Below are positions 8,002-17,657 of a DNA stretch of 64,000 nt, in pieces. Origin of the DNA: Stutzerimonas chloritidismutans AW-1 (GTDB taxonomy: Bacteria > Pseudomonadota > Gammaproteobacteria > Pseudomonadales > Pseudomonadaceae); contig NZ_AOFQ01000002.1 of the NCBI RefSeq assembly GCF_000495915.1, forward strand, positions 1 through 64,000, written 5' to 3'. Position numbers and translations under genes: made by a program. How positions within the stretch are numbered: position 1 is the first letter of the stretch; each line of letters begins with the position of its first letter. Under the pieces are notes generated by a model. The model was not told where the DNA came from. It saw nothing but the letters and a program-made list of their open reading frames with translations, and ran no database searches.

Positions 8002-9153
8002 CTAAAGCGCGTAGTTCGCCAGCTCCCGTGCGATCAGCAGGCGCTGAATCTCGCTCGAACCCTCGTAAATCTGCGTGATACGCGCATCGCGGTAGTAGCG
8101 CTCGACCGGGTAGTCCTCGAGGTAGCCGTAGCCACCGTGGATCTGCACCGCCTGCGAACAGACCTTCTCCGCCATTTCCGAGGCAAACAGCTTGGCCTGC
8201 GAGGCTTCGGACAGGCATGGCAGGCCGGCGCTCTTCAGCCGCGCGGCATGCAGAATCAGCAGACGTGCCGCATTCAGCTGGGTCTGCATGTCGGCGAGCA
8301 TGTTGGCGATGCTCTGGTGCTCGGCGATCGGCTTGCCGAACTGCACGCGCTCGCGGGCATAGAGCAGGGCGGCTTCGAAGGCCGCACGGGCGATACCCAG
8401 GGCTTGCGCGCCGATGCCGATACGGCCGCCTTCGAGGTTCGACAGCGCAATCGCCAGGCCCTTGCCGCGCTCGCCAAGCAGATTGGTCTCCGGGATTCGG
8501 CAGTCGCTGAGCGAGACCGCGCAGGTGTCCGAAGCGCGGATACCCATCTTGTGTTCGCTGCGCTCCACCGCGAAGCCGGGGGTGTCGGTAGGCACCAGAA
8601 AGGCGGAAAGGCCTTTCTTGCCGAGTTCCGGATCGGTGACCGCAAACACGATGGCCAACTTCGCCCGCTTGGCATTGCTGCAGAACTGCTTGCTACCGTT
8701 GAGTACCCACTGGCCGTTCACCAGCTCTGCGCGAGTGCGCAGGTTGTGCGCCTCGGAGCCGGCTTGCGGTTCGGTGAGGGCGAAGCAGCCGATGGCGCGA
8801 CCGCTGGCCAGTTCCGCCAGCCACTCGTCCTTCTGCGCCTGCGAGCCGTAGTTCAGCACTGGGCCGCAGCCCACCGAATTGTGGATGCTCATCAACGCGC
8901 CGGTGGCGCCGTCGCCGGCGGAGATTTCCTCCACGGCCAGCGCGTAGGCGACGTAGTCGATGTAGCTGCCGCCCCATTCTTCCGGGACGACCATGCCGAG
9001 CAGGCCAAGCTCGCCCATCTGGGCGACCAGGGCGTCGTCGATCCAGCCGGCCTTTTCCCAGGCCTGTGCATGGGGGGCGATCTCGCGGCGGGCGAAGTCG
9101 CGCGCCATGTCGCGGATCATGCGTTGGTCTTCGCTGAGTTCGAGGTCATGCAT
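8002..9153 (-). CDS. Acyl-CoA dehydrogenase (isobutyryl-CoA dehydrogenase type)
   Basis: A 383-residue FAD enzyme with [15 protein letters not shown], the conserved FCSNAK segment and the catalytic Glu in YEGSSEIQ at ~364. It is closely related to the dehydrogenase at 2507-3646. The frame stays open upstream into the hydrolase gene, but the ATG at 9153 gives the family N-terminus and follows AAGAAGAGA. It is the last gene of the reverse-strand valine cluster, where it would turn isobutyryl-CoA into methacrylyl-CoA. The leader contains one of the clearest CA motifs in the window, so Crc/Hfq repression is likely (inference). Confidence 0.92.
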   Translation of the reverse strand: MHDLELSEDQRMIRDMARDFARREIAPHAQAWEKAGWIDDALVAQMGELGLLGMVVPEEWGGSYIDYVAYALAVEEISAGDGATGALMSIHNSVGCGPVLNYGSQAQKDEWLAELASGRAIGCFALTEPQAGSEAHNLRTRAELVNGQWVLNGSKQFCSNAKRAKLAIVFAVTDPELGKKGLSAFLVPTDTPGFAVERSEHKMGIRASDTCAVSLSDCRIPETNLLGERGKGLAIALSNLEGGRIGIGAQALGIARAAFEAALLYARERVQFGKPIAEHQSIANMLADMQTQLNAARLLILHAARLKSAGLPCLSEASQAKLFASEMAEKVCSQAVQIHGGYGYLEDYPVERYYRDARITQIYEGSSEIQRLLIARELANYAL

Positions 9154-9163
9154 TGCGCGGTCT

Positions 9164-9175
9164 CTTCTTGTTGTT
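9164..9175 (-). promoter_or_regulatory. CA motif before the isobutyryl-CoA dehydrogenase gene
   Basis: On the reverse strand AACAACAAGAAG lies 10 nt before the ATG and overlaps the A/G-rich ribosome-binding region. This is an excellent AAnAAnAA match. Confidence 0.6.
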
Positions 9176-9191
9176 GTGCTGCAAAAGAGGT

Positions 9192-10286
9192 TCAGGCCGT
9201 GGCGCTGAGGCGGGTCTTGCCGGTGGCCGCCTTGAAGCCGTCGAAGAACGCCTGCACGCGCTCCGGCGTGACCCCTGCCAGCGTCGTTGGATTCCAGCGC
9301 GGCGACTTGTCCTTGTCGATGATCAGCGCACGCACGCCTTCCATGATGTCGCCCTTGGCGAACCATTGACGATCCAGGTGCAGCTCCAGGGCGAAACAGT
9401 CGGCGATCGGCAGCTCGCGGCCACGACGCAGCATCTCCAGGGTCACGCACATCGCCAGAGGCGAGCGGCTGTCGAGTACCTTGAGCGTTTCCTCGGCCCA
9501 GTCGGCAAACTCCGGGCGCGTTTCGGCGGCCAACGAGGCGCGAATAGCGACCACATCGCTCTTACCGAAATGCTCGTCGATGGCCTGATGCAGGGCCCTC
9601 AGCTCAGAGCCAGGGAGCTTGTTGCTGCCCAGGGTTGCAACCAGGGTGCGCAGCGCTTCCTGCGGATGGACCGACCAGCTCATGCGGTCCAGGCAGCGAT
9701 CCAGCTCGGCGATCTGGTCGTGGCTGACGCACCAGTCCGCCAGGCCAACGTGCAAAGCATCAGCGGCGCGGATCTGTAGGCCGCTGACGCCCATGTAGGT
9801 GCCGAGTTCACCCGGCAGGCGCGAGAGGAAATAGCTGCCGCCGACATCCGGAAAATAGCCGATGCCGACTTCCGGCATGCCCATGCGCACGCGCTCGGTG
9901 ACCACGCGTAGCGACGCACCCTGGACCAGGCCCATGCCGCCGCCGAGGACGAAGCCATCCATCAGCGCCAGCAGCGGCTTCGGGTAGGCGTGGATGTACT
10001 GGTCGAGGGCGTATTCCTCCTCGAAAAAGGTTTCGTGCTCGGTATCGCCGCGCTGAAAGCTGTCGTACAGCGACCGGATGTCACCGCCGGCGCAGAACGC
10101 CTTCTCGCCATTGGCGCGCAGCACCACGGCATGAATCGTCGGATCGGCCGCCCAGGCGCTGAGCTGCTGCTGCAGCAGACGGACCATTTCCAGGGTCACG
10201 GCATTCAGCCCGGCCGGGCGATTGAGGGTGAGGTGACCGACGTGGTTGCGTACGGCGGCCAGCACGGGGCGTTCGATTGCAGGCAT
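9192..10286 (-). CDS. 3-hydroxyisobutyryl-CoA hydrolase
   Basis: A 364-residue crotonase-fold protein. Length (enoyl-CoA hydratases are ~260) and the motifs [25 protein letters not shown] and [17 protein letters not shown] identify the HIBCH group, which hydrolyses 3-hydroxyisobutyryl-CoA to free 3-hydroxyisobutyrate in valine breakdown. The GGGMG oxyanion loop and the Glu of MPEVGIG are present. It starts 2 nt after the mmsB stop codon, indicating translational coupling. The product is the substrate of MmsB encoded just upstream. Confidence 0.92.
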   Translation of the reverse strand: MPAIERPVLAAVRNHVGHLTLNRPAGLNAVTLEMVRLLQQQLSAWAADPTIHAVVLRANGEKAFCAGGDIRSLYDSFQRGDTEHETFFEEEYALDQYIHAYPKPLLALMDGFVLGGGMGLVQGASLRVVTERVRMGMPEVGIGYFPDVGGSYFLSRLPGELGTYMGVSGLQIRAADALHVGLADWCVSHDQIAELDRCLDRMSWSVHPQEALRTLVATLGSNKLPGSELRALHQAIDEHFGKSDVVAIRASLAAETRPEFADWAEETLKVLDSRSPLAMCVTLEMLRRGRELPIADCFALELHLDRQWFAKGDIMEGVRALIIDKDKSPRWNPTTLAGVTPERVQAFFDGFKAATGKTRLSATA

Positions 10287-10288
10287 GT

Positions 10289-11179
10289 TCAGGTGTCCTT
10301 GCGGTACTGATTGATGATCGCCGAGAAATCCAGGCCACCGTGGCCCTGGGCGCTGAAGCTCTGGTAGAGCTGCTGGGCGAGCGCGCCGAGTACTACCGGC
10401 TGGCGCACCTGTTTCGCCGCCTCGGTAGCCAGGCCCAGATCCTTGAGCATCAGGTCGCTGCCGAAGCCGCCGCTGTAGCCGCGTGAGGACGGAACGTTGT
10501 CCAGCACGCCAGGGAAGGGGTTGTAGGTGTCCGAGCTCCAGCAGCGACCGCTGGAGGTGTTGATCACACCAGCCAGGGTTTTGGCATCCATGCCCAGCGC
10601 GACGCCCAGTGCCATGGCTTCGGCGACGCCGATCATGGAGATGCCCAAGAGCATATTGTTGGCGACCTTGGCCACCTGGCCGTTGCCGGCTGCACCGCAG
10701 TGCACGATGTTCTTGCCCATGGCCGCGAGGATCGGCTGCGCACGGTCGAAGTCCGCGTCGCTGCCACCGACCATGAAGGTCAGGGTGCCGGCTGCTGCAC
10801 CGCCGGTGCCGCCGGAGACCGGTGCGTCGAGCATCGGGTTGCCATGCTCGGCAGCGGCCTTGGCCACTTCGCGGGCACTGTGCGGATCGATGGTCGAACA
10901 GTCGATCAGCATCACACCCGCGCGGCTGTGGGCGATCAGGCCGTTTGCGCCCAGGTACACGCTCTTCACATGGGCTGCGGCCGGCAGCATGGTGATGATC
11001 AGCTCGGCGTTGCCCTGGGCGATGGCGGTCGGAGAATCGACCGGCAGCGCGCCAGCGCCGACCAGGCTTTCGACGGCCGCGGCGTTGAGGTCGAAAACGC
11101 TGAGCTGGTGACCTGCCTTGAGCAGGTTGTGGGCCATGGGCGCGCCCATGTTGCCGAGACCAATGAATCCGATATGCAT
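10289..11179 (-). CDS. mmsB: 3-hydroxyisobutyrate dehydrogenase
   Basis: A 296-residue beta-hydroxyacid dehydrogenase. It has the N-terminal NAD-binding GFIGLGNMGAPMA, the substrate loop DAPVSGGTGGAAAGTL, and GAAGNGQVAKVANNM with the catalytic Lys. It oxidises 3-hydroxyisobutyrate to methylmalonate semialdehyde, which MmsA then uses. The order mmsA, hydratase, mmsB, hydrolase, dehydrogenase on the reverse strand covers every step from isobutyryl-CoA to propionyl-CoA. A CA motif lies 13 nt before the start codon. Confidence 0.95.
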   Translation of the reverse strand: MHIGFIGLGNMGAPMAHNLLKAGHQLSVFDLNAAAVESLVGAGALPVDSPTAIAQGNAELIITMLPAAAHVKSVYLGANGLIAHSRAGVMLIDCSTIDPHSAREVAKAAAEHGNPMLDAPVSGGTGGAAAGTLTFMVGGSDADFDRAQPILAAMGKNIVHCGAAGNGQVAKVANNMLLGISMIGVAEAMALGVALGMDAKTLAGVINTSSGRCWSSDTYNPFPGVLDNVPSSRGYSGGFGSDLMLKDLGLATEAAKQVRQPVVLGALAQQLYQSFSAQGHGGLDFSAIINQYRKDT

Positions 11180-11191
11180 GGCGTGTTTCCT

Positions 11192-11200
11192 CTTCTTGTT
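11192..11200 (-). promoter_or_regulatory. CA motif before mmsB
   Basis: Reverse-strand AACAAGAAG followed by AGGAAA just before the mmsB ATG at 11179. It fits the Hfq/Crc target pattern and may partly double as the ribosome-binding site. Confidence 0.5.
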
Positions 11201-11215
11201 ATGGCCAGATGCGGC

Positions 11216-11989
11216 TTAGCGATTGGTGAACTCAGGCTTGCGCTTCTCGCTGAACGCGGCCATACCTTCCTTCTGGTCGGCAGTGGCGAACACCGCGTGG
11301 AACACACGACGCTCGAAGCGGATGCCTTCGGCCAGCGTGGTTTCGAAGGCGCGATTGACGCTTTCCTTGATCATCATGGTGGCCGGCAGGGATTTCTCGG
11401 CGATCACGCGGGCGGCCTTGAGAGTTTCCTCCAGCAGGCTTTCGGCTGGGAACACACGGGCGACGAGGCCGGCGCGCTCGGCTTCGGCGGCGTCCATCTG
11501 GCGGCCAGTCAGGCACATGTCCATGGCCTTGGCTTTGCCCACTGCACGGGTCAGACGCTGGGTGCCGCCGATGCCCGGCAGCACACCGAGGTTGACTTCC
11601 GGTTGGCCAAAACGCGCGTTGTCGCCAGCAAAGATCATGTCGCAGAGCAATGCCAGCTCGCAGCCGCCACCCAGGGCGTAACCGGCGACGGCGGCAATCA
11701 GCGGCTTGCGGCGCGTGGCGATGCGGTCGGCTTCGGCAAAGAGGTCATCGAGATAGACCTGCGGGTAGGACAGCTCGGCCATTTCCTTGATGTCGGCGCC
11801 GGCGGCGAACGCCTTGGGCGATCCGGTCAGGACGATGCAACCGATCTGCGGATCGGCCTCGAGCTGGCCCAGGGCCTGGTTCAGTTCGCTGATCAGTTGG
11901 GCGTTTAGCGCGTTGAGCGCCTGCGGCCGGTTGAGGGTAATCAGCGCGACGCGCTCCTGGATGTCGACGAGCAGGGTTTCGAATGTCAT
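11216..11989 (-). CDS. Enoyl-CoA hydratase
   Basis: A 257-residue crotonase. It has [11 protein letters not shown] (oxyanion loop), [16 protein letters not shown] and [20 protein letters not shown], with both catalytic Glu residues (in GCELA and QPEVN). It is of the normal FadB/short-chain length. In this operon it would hydrate methacrylyl-CoA to 3-hydroxyisobutyryl-CoA, and could also serve tiglyl-CoA for the isoleucine genes at 0.5-6.5 kb, which lack their own hydratase. ATG at 11989 was chosen because upstream codons in frame overlap the intercistronic hairpin and lack a ribosome-binding site. Confidence 0.93.
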   Translation of the reverse strand: MTFETLLVDIQERVALITLNRPQALNALNAQLISELNQALGQLEADPQIGCIVLTGSPKAFAAGADIKEMAELSYPQVYLDDLFAEADRIATRRKPLIAAVAGYALGGGCELALLCDMIFAGDNARFGQPEVNLGVLPGIGGTQRLTRAVGKAKAMDMCLTGRQMDAAEAERAGLVARVFPAESLLEETLKAARVIAEKSLPATMMIKESVNRAFETTLAEGIRFERRVFHAVFATADQKEGMAAFSEKRKPEFTNR

Positions 11990-12003
11990 TTCAGCGTCCT
12001 TGA

Positions 12004-12025
12004 GGGCCGGCGCGTCCGCCGGCCC
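12004..12025 (-). other. Intercistronic hairpin between mmsA and the hydratase gene
   Basis: GGGCCGGCG, loop CGTC, CGCCGGCCC is a perfect 9-bp stem. No T-run follows on the reverse strand, so it is more likely an mRNA stability or attenuation element than a terminator. Confidence 0.5.
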
Positions 12026-12036
12026 GGTGGGTGATG

Positions 12037-13548
12037 TCACTTCAGGTTGATAGTGGTGTTGACCGGGCCGCCGACCTCGTTTTCATCGAACCAGCGCTCG
12101 GTGATGGTCTTGGTCTGGGTGTAGAACTGCACCACCTGCTTGCCGTAGGGGCCGAGGTCGCCGAGCTTGGAAGCGCGCGAACCGGTGAAGGAGAACATCG
12201 GCACCGGCACCGGGATCGGTACGTTGATGCCGACCTGACCCACGTCGATCTCTTCCTGGAAGTGCCGCGCCGCGGCACCGGAACGGGTGAAGATGGCGGT
12301 GCCGTTACCATTCGGGTTGGCGTTGATCAGTTCGATGGCTTCGTCCATGGTCGCTGCCGCCATGACGCAGAGGACCGGGCCGAAAATTTCTTCCTGATAG
12401 ATGCTCATCTCGCGGGTAACGCCGGAGAAGATCGTCGGGCCGACGAAGTTGCCCTTTTCGTAGCCGCTGACGCTCGGGTTGCGGCCGTCCAGCTCCAGCT
12501 TGGCGCCTTCGCGTACGCCGCGTTCGATCAGCCCGCTGACGCGATCCAGCGCCGCGCAGGAAACCAGCGGACCGACATCGGTGCCGGCCTCGACACCGGC
12601 GTTGACCTTGAGCGTCTGCGTCTTGGCTACCAGATCGGGAATCCAGGCCTGCGCTTCACCCACCAGCACCACCACCGACAGCGCCATGCAGCGCTGGCCG
12701 GCCGCACCGAAGGCGGCACCGGCGAGGTTGTTGAGGGTCTGTTCCTTGTGCGCATCGGGCAGCACGATGGCGTGGTTCTTCGCGCCCATCATGCACTGAA
12801 CGCGCTTGCCGGCCTGGCTGGCGCGGTTGTAGACGTGGGTGCCAACCCTGGTCGAGCCAACGAAGGACACCGCCTTGATATCCGGGTGGTCGCAGATCGC
12901 GTTCACCGCGTCCGGCCCGCCGTGCACCACGTTGAGCACGCCCGGTGGCACGCCGGCTTCCAGCGCCAGTTCGCACAGGCGCATGGTGACCATCGGGTCC
13001 TGCTCGGACGGCTTGAGGACGAAGGTGTTACCGGTGGCGATGGCCATCGGGAACATCCACAGAGGAATCATCGCCGGGAAGTTGAACGGGGTGATGCCGG
13101 CGCAGACGCCCAGCGGCTGCAGTAGGGTATAGGTATCGACGCCCGCGGCGACGTTGTTGGCCAGCTCGCCGAGCTGCAGGTTGCCGATGCCAGCAGCGTG
13201 CTCGACCACTTCCAGGCCGCGGAACACGTCGCCTTCGGCATCGGCCAGGGTCTTGCCCTGTTCGGCGGTGAGGATCGCCGCCAGCTCCTTCATGTTTTCG
13301 CGGATCAGCTGCTGGTACTTGAGGAAGATGCGCGCCCGCGCGCCGATCGGTGTCTTGCGCCAGGTCTTGAAGGCTTTCTGGCCGCTGGCGACGGCACGGT
13401 CGATTTCCTCGGCAGTCGCAAAAGGCACGCGCGCCAGGACTTCCTGGGTCGCCGGGTTGACGACATCGCGCCAGTCCTGGGTGGTCGATTCGATAAATTC
13501 ACCGTCGATCAGCAATTTGACGGTAGGAATGGAGCTGGACGTTGTCAT
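12037..13548 (-). CDS. mmsA: CoA-acylating methylmalonate-semialdehyde dehydrogenase
   Basis: A 503-residue aldehyde dehydrogenase of the MmsA subfamily. It converts methylmalonate semialdehyde, NAD and CoA to propionyl-CoA and CO2. Visible are the N-terminal [11 protein letters not shown], the cofactor loop [12 protein letters not shown], and the catalytic Cys in AGQRCMALS with [13 protein letters not shown] just before it. The ATG at 13548 follows GGAGAG; the frame is open further upstream without a good start. It is the first gene of the valine cluster and is divergent from the LysR gene, so the shared 156-bp interval holds both promoters. A CA motif is in its leader. Confidence 0.95.
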   Translation of the reverse strand: MTTSSSIPTVKLLIDGEFIESTTQDWRDVVNPATQEVLARVPFATAEEIDRAVASGQKAFKTWRKTPIGARARIFLKYQQLIRENMKELAAILTAEQGKTLADAEGDVFRGLEVVEHAAGIGNLQLGELANNVAAGVDTYTLLQPLGVCAGITPFNFPAMIPLWMFPMAIATGNTFVLKPSEQDPMVTMRLCELALEAGVPPGVLNVVHGGPDAVNAICDHPDIKAVSFVGSTRVGTHVYNRASQAGKRVQCMMGAKNHAIVLPDAHKEQTLNNLAGAAFGAAGQRCMALSVVVLVGEAQAWIPDLVAKTQTLKVNAGVEAGTDVGPLVSCAALDRVSGLIERGVREGAKLELDGRNPSVSGYEKGNFVGPTIFSGVTREMSIYQEEIFGPVLCVMAAATMDEAIELINANPNGNGTAIFTRSGAAARHFQEEIDVGQVGINVPIPVPVPMFSFTGSRASKLGDLGPYGKQVVQFYTQTKTITERWFDENEVGGPVNTTINLK

Positions 13549-13574
13549 AAGGCTCTCCGCCTGAGAAGGCACGG

Positions 13575-13582
13575 TTGTTGTT
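13575..13582 (-). promoter_or_regulatory. CA motif in the mmsA leader
   Basis: Reverse-strand AACAACAA lies 26 nt before the mmsA start codon. It matches AAnAAnAA. The distance from the ribosome-binding site is larger than in the other genes. Confidence 0.45.
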
Positions 13583-13704
13583 ATGGCTCGCGGACGGCTG
13601 CGACCAGTTGCACCGAATGTAGCAATGCAAAAAACCACATTACAATGCGATCGACTGCAGAGTCGTTCTGCATAAATGCACAGGAGCTAATGGAGGCTTC
13701 AACC

Positions 13705-14595
13705 ATGGACTGGGACAATCTGCGCTATTTCCTCGAGGTCGCCCGAGCGGGGCGGCTGACGACCGCGGCGCGCCGGCTTGCTGTCGACCACACCACCGTG
13801 TCCCGTCGTTTGCAGGCGCTGGAAAAAAGCATGGGCCTGCAGCTCTTCCTGCGTGAGCCGGGCGGTTACAAGCTCACCGAAGCCGGGTGCAATCTGCTGC
13901 CGCGAGTGGAGGCGATGGAAAGCGCCAGCGTGGCCATCGAGCATTCGTTGCCGAGCATGGGTGATGGCCTTTCCGGGCAGGTACGTATCGGCGCGACGGA
14001 GGGTTACGGCACGGTGATGCTTGCCGGCCAACTAACTGGGCTCAGCCGGCGCTATCCGCACCTGAACATCGACCTGCTGGCGCTGCCGCGGGCGGTGCGC
14101 CTGTCGCGCCACGAGGCGGATATCGTCATTACCCTGGAACGCCCGGAGCGTGGACCGTTCATCATCACCCGGCTCACCGACTACGTGCTGCGGCTGTATG
14201 CGTCGCCGGCGTATCTCGACGAACACCCGCCGATCCGCAGCCGCGAGGACCTGGCCGCGCATCGCTTCGTCAGCTACGTGGATGACCTGCTGTTCAGCAA
14301 GGAGCTGCTGTTTCTCGATGGCATCGCCGACGCCCGCTCCATCGGCCTGCGCAGCACCAGCCTGCTGGCGCAGCAGGAAGCAGTGGCGATGGGGGCGGGG
14401 ATTGCGATCCTGCCGGGGTTTTCCGCCGACGCCGATCCACGGCTGCGACTGCTGCTGCCAGAGGAGGTCAGCTTTACACGCACCTTCTGGATGCTGATGC
14501 CGATCGAGTTCAAGGACCTGGCGCGCATGCGCACGACCTGGGATTACCTGAAGGAAATGGCGCAGCAGAATCAGGACCGATTGTTGGGCCAGTAG
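13705..14595 (+). CDS. LysR-family transcriptional regulator
   Basis: A 296-residue LysR protein. The N-terminal winged helix-turn-helix reads MDWDNLRYFLEVARAGRLTT then AARRLAVDHTTVSRRLQALE, and a periplasmic-binding-protein-like effector domain follows. The ATG at 13705 has GGAGG 8 nt upstream; another in-frame ATG at 13690 is also possible. It is divergent from mmsA, the classic layout for a LysR regulator and its target operon, so control of valine catabolism is inferred. It belongs to the subgroup whose helix-turn-helix resembles LysR proteins found next to aldehyde dehydrogenases. Confidence 0.9.
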   Translation: MDWDNLRYFLEVARAGRLTTAARRLAVDHTTVSRRLQALEKSMGLQLFLREPGGYKLTEAGCNLLPRVEAMESASVAIEHSLPSMGDGLSGQVRIGATEGYGTVMLAGQLTGLSRRYPHLNIDLLALPRAVRLSRHEADIVITLERPERGPFIITRLTDYVLRLYASPAYLDEHPPIRSREDLAAHRFVSYVDDLLFSKELLFLDGIADARSIGLRSTSLLAQQEAVAMGAGIAILPGFSADADPRLRLLLPEEVSFTRTFWMLMPIEFKDLARMRTTWDYLKEMAQQNQDRLLGQ

Positions 14596-14712
14596 TTATC
14601 GATGATTGACCGCATTGCAGCCACGACGCCGCTAGAGCGCCGTGAGATTTGCACTTTTGGGCTTGTGGAGGCTGTTAGCGAGCAGCGCATCATCGAGGCG
14701 CTGCCCGGTCGA

Positions 14713-15066
14713 TCAGACGCGCGGCGTGGTGCGGCTTTCGTTGCCCATGGGGGTGGAGTCCGGCATTTGTACGCTGGTATCGGTGAAGTCCGAACTGTGC
14801 ACTTCGGAATCCATCGGCATATGGCTGTAGCGCTGGCTCGGCAGCGCCGGCTTGCTTTCCATCTCCGCGAGCATGCGCTTGGCCTCGCAGCGACCGCTGA
14901 TACCACGAGCCAGCGCCATACCGCCCATGGCCAGCTCGGCGATCCCGATCAATCCACCACGGCGTAGCCCCTTGCCCATCATCACCAGGCCGCCCGCCAG
15001 CGACGCGGCGCGCTCCCAGCCGTGGACGTTCTGTGGGGCGGTTTTGTCGAACATTTGCTTGATCAT
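14713..15066 (-). CDS. DUF2892-like small membrane protein
   Basis: A 117-residue protein. The N-terminal half has two glycine-rich hydrophobic segments (AASLAGGLVMMGKGLRRGG then IGIAELAMGGMALARG) typical of the YgaP/DUF2892 inner-membrane fold, followed by a polar, probably disordered tail with many Ser, Met and Asp. The ATG at 15066 follows AGAGGA at 9 nt; a longer frame reaches 15135 but lacks a ribosome-binding site. It is transcribed away from the LysR gene's end and just downstream of the glucan phosphorylase. Function unknown. Confidence 0.7.
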   Translation of the reverse strand: MIKQMFDKTAPQNVHGWERAASLAGGLVMMGKGLRRGGLIGIAELAMGGMALARGISGRCEAKRMLAEMESKPALPSQRYSHMPMDSEVHSSDFTDTSVQMPDSTPMGNESRTTPRV

Positions 15067-15131
15067 GACGCGGCATCCTCTATGCGGGTGGTTTATAGAT
15101 GACTGCGGCGTGCGGGTAGCGTTCCGGCTGT

Positions 15132-17657
15132 TCATCGCTGCCAGAGAATGAGCGGCAGCTCCAACGGCACCGCCAGGCCCAGCGCGGGGCTGGGGACGAC
15201 CCGTGCCGTGTATTCGGCCTCAGGGCGCTGGGTGCTCAGCTCGGTCCGGTAGGTGGCGTATGAGCCTTCGTGATGCTGGAGTTGCAACGTGTGGACGTCG
15301 GCCGGCTCCGCTCCCTGCGATTCGGCGAACAGCTGCACGGCAATTTGCTCCGGTTCGATTCGGCCGAGGTGCAGTCGAGCCTCAATCTGCTGGGCATCGC
15401 CCTCGCGCCGCCACTCAAGCTGTTCGAAGGCCAGCTCGTGCCAGTAACTGCGCAGGCTGGTGATTCGGCGCGACATCTCGGTGGCCAACGCAGAACCATC
15501 CGCGCAGCGCTGTCGGTAGCGGCCTGACAGCGGCAGGTAATAGCGCTCGGTGTATTCACGCACCGTCCGGTCGGCGGAAAAGCGTTCCACCAGAGCACTC
15601 ATGCTGCGGCGCATGCGTTTCACCCAGGCGGTGGGGATGTCGTGCTGGTCGCGCTGGTAGAAGCAGGGCACGACGTGCTCTTCGAGTAGCCGATACAGCT
15701 GTTCGGCGTCCGCGGCATCGTGTTCGGGTTCGTGCTCCAGGCCGTCGCCGACCGCCCAGCCGAGGTCGGCGGCATAGGCTTCGGCCCACCAGCCGTCGAG
15801 CTGTGAAAGATTCAGCCCGCCGTTCGCCAGGACCTTCATGCCGCTGGTGCCACTGGCTTCCCACGGGCGGCGGGGAGTATTCAGCCAGACATCCACGCCC
15901 TGCACCATGTGCCGGGCAATACGCATGTCGTAGTCCTCGAGAAAAACCACGTGGCCGGCAATATCGGGGCGCGCGGCGAACTGCTGCCATTCGCTGAGCA
16001 GCGCCTGGCCGGCGCGATCGGCGGGGTGCGCCTTGCCGGCAACCAGCAGCTGCACCGGGTAATCGCGATGGGTGAGGAGGCGCGCCAGCCGCTCCGGGTC
16101 CTGCAGCAGCAGGTTGGGACGCTTGTAGGCGGCGAAGCGCCGGGCAAAGCCGAGCGTCAGCCGTTGCGGATGCAGGCGCGAGCCGGCGAACTCGATCTCC
16201 GCAGGCGAGGCGCCGTGCACCGCGAGGCTGCGGGCCAGGTGGCTGCGTACAAAGCTGAGCAGTTCGCCACGGGCATGCTGGCGGATCTGCCACAGCCAGC
16301 GGTCATCGACCTGGGCCAGCAGGTCGTCCACGGAAGCCTGGTCGGTGCCGCGCCAGGGGATCTCATCGCCATGCAGCTCATACCAGTGCGCTTCGGCGTC
16401 CGGCGATACCCAGGTCGGCTGGTGGATGCCATTGGTGACATGACCGACCGGCACCGACTCGAGCGGCCATCGCGGATAAAGCTCGCGGAAGATGTAGCGG
16501 CTGGTGCGGCCATGCAGCTGGCTGACGGCGTTGACCGCCCCGGCCCCGCGCGTTGCCAGGTAGGCCATGTTGAATGGCTCGTGTGGGTCGTGCACATGCT
16601 TGCGTCCCATGGCCAGCAGCGCCTGCAGCGGGATGCCCAGTTCGTACTCGGCATAGCGCTCCAGGTATTTGCTCAGCAGCTCCGGCGGAAAGCGGTCGAA
16701 GCCGGCTTCGACGGGCGTATGGGTCGTGAACAGATTGCCCGCGCGGGTTGCGTGGAGCGCCACTTCGAAGGACACGCGCTCCCTGGCCATGTAACTGCGG
16801 GCGCGTTCCAGGACGGCGAAGGCGGCGTGGCCGTCGTTCAGGTGAAGCACATCGGCCTGCAGCCCGGCGGCTTCGAGCAGCCGCCAGCCGCCGATGCCCA
16901 GCACGAGCTCTTGGCGCAGACGCATTTCGTTGTCTCCGCCGTAGAGTTCGCTGGTGATCAGTCGCGCGATGGGCGGGTTGGCAGGGTCGTTGGTGTCCAG
17001 CAGTAGCAGGCGGTGGCGGCCGACCCTGGCCTGCCAGCCGCGCAGCCAGATCTGCACGCCGGGCAGCTGGATCGCGAAACGCAATGTTGTTCCGCTGGCG
17101 TCGAGCAGCGGCTCGATGGGCATCTGCCGGGTGTCATTGACCGGGTAGAGCGCCTGCTGGCGACCATCCGGGCCGATGCTCTGGCGAAAATAGCCGTGCT
17201 GCCAGAGCATGCCTACTGCGGTTATCGGCACGCCGAGGTCGTTGGCGGCCTTGAGCTGGTCGCCGGCGACATTGCCGAGCCCGCCGGAGTAGATCGGCAG
17301 CGCCTCGCTGAGCATGTACTCCATGGAGAAATAGGCGACTCGCGCGAGTTGTTCGCTGTAACTCTGGTCACCGTGACTTTGACTGGCGAACCAGGTCGTC
17401 CGCTCCAGGCGTGCCTGCTGAGCTTCGACGATGCCCTCCACCAGACGATGGCATTCAGCGCGCTGCAGCAGTGCTTCCAGCTTCTGCAGCGGTACCGTGC
17501 TGAGCACAAGGCTGGGATTGCGCGTGAGCTGCCACAGATCGTTATCGATCAGCTGCCACAGGTCATCGTTCTGGCTGGTCCAGCGGATGGACTGGTCAAA
17601 GGCGAGCTGGCGCAGGGTTTCCGGGGTGATGGCGGGGCGTTCGGATGCAGGCGTCAT
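15132..17657 (-). CDS. glgP: Alpha-glucan (glycogen/maltodextrin) phosphorylase
   Basis: An 841-residue GT35 enzyme of the alpha-glucan phosphorylase type that carries an N-terminal DUF3417-like region. It releases glucose-1-phosphate from alpha-1,4-glucans with pyridoxal phosphate. The active-site stretch FSMEYMLSEALPIYSGGLGN is near residues 110-129, TTHTPVEAGFDRF lies centrally, and the PLP-lysine region is RRPWEASGTSGMKVLANGGL near residue 605. The start codon overlaps the stop of the upstream membrane protein (ATGA at 17654-17657), so the two genes are translationally coupled. Glycogen synthesis genes are not in the window. Confidence 0.93.
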   Translation of the reverse strand: MTPASERPAITPETLRQLAFDQSIRWTSQNDDLWQLIDNDLWQLTRNPSLVLSTVPLQKLEALLQRAECHRLVEGIVEAQQARLERTTWFASQSHGDQSYSEQLARVAYFSMEYMLSEALPIYSGGLGNVAGDQLKAANDLGVPITAVGMLWQHGYFRQSIGPDGRQQALYPVNDTRQMPIEPLLDASGTTLRFAIQLPGVQIWLRGWQARVGRHRLLLLDTNDPANPPIARLITSELYGGDNEMRLRQELVLGIGGWRLLEAAGLQADVLHLNDGHAAFAVLERARSYMARERVSFEVALHATRAGNLFTTHTPVEAGFDRFPPELLSKYLERYAEYELGIPLQALLAMGRKHVHDPHEPFNMAYLATRGAGAVNAVSQLHGRTSRYIFRELYPRWPLESVPVGHVTNGIHQPTWVSPDAEAHWYELHGDEIPWRGTDQASVDDLLAQVDDRWLWQIRQHARGELLSFVRSHLARSLAVHGASPAEIEFAGSRLHPQRLTLGFARRFAAYKRPNLLLQDPERLARLLTHRDYPVQLLVAGKAHPADRAGQALLSEWQQFAARPDIAGHVVFLEDYDMRIARHMVQGVDVWLNTPRRPWEASGTSGMKVLANGGLNLSQLDGWWAEAYAADLGWAVGDGLEHEPEHDAADAEQLYRLLEEHVVPCFYQRDQHDIPTAWVKRMRRSMSALVERFSADRTVREYTERYYLPLSGRYRQRCADGSALATEMSRRITSLRSYWHELAFEQLEWRREGDAQQIEARLHLGRIEPEQIAVQLFAESQGAEPADVHTLQLQHHEGSYATYRTELSTQRPEAEYTARVVPSPALGLAVPLELPLILWQR

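Noticed and set aside
12031-13125. Forward open frame opposite mmsA
   Set aside because: His/Gly/Asp-rich shadow sequence; mmsA is unambiguous on the other strand.
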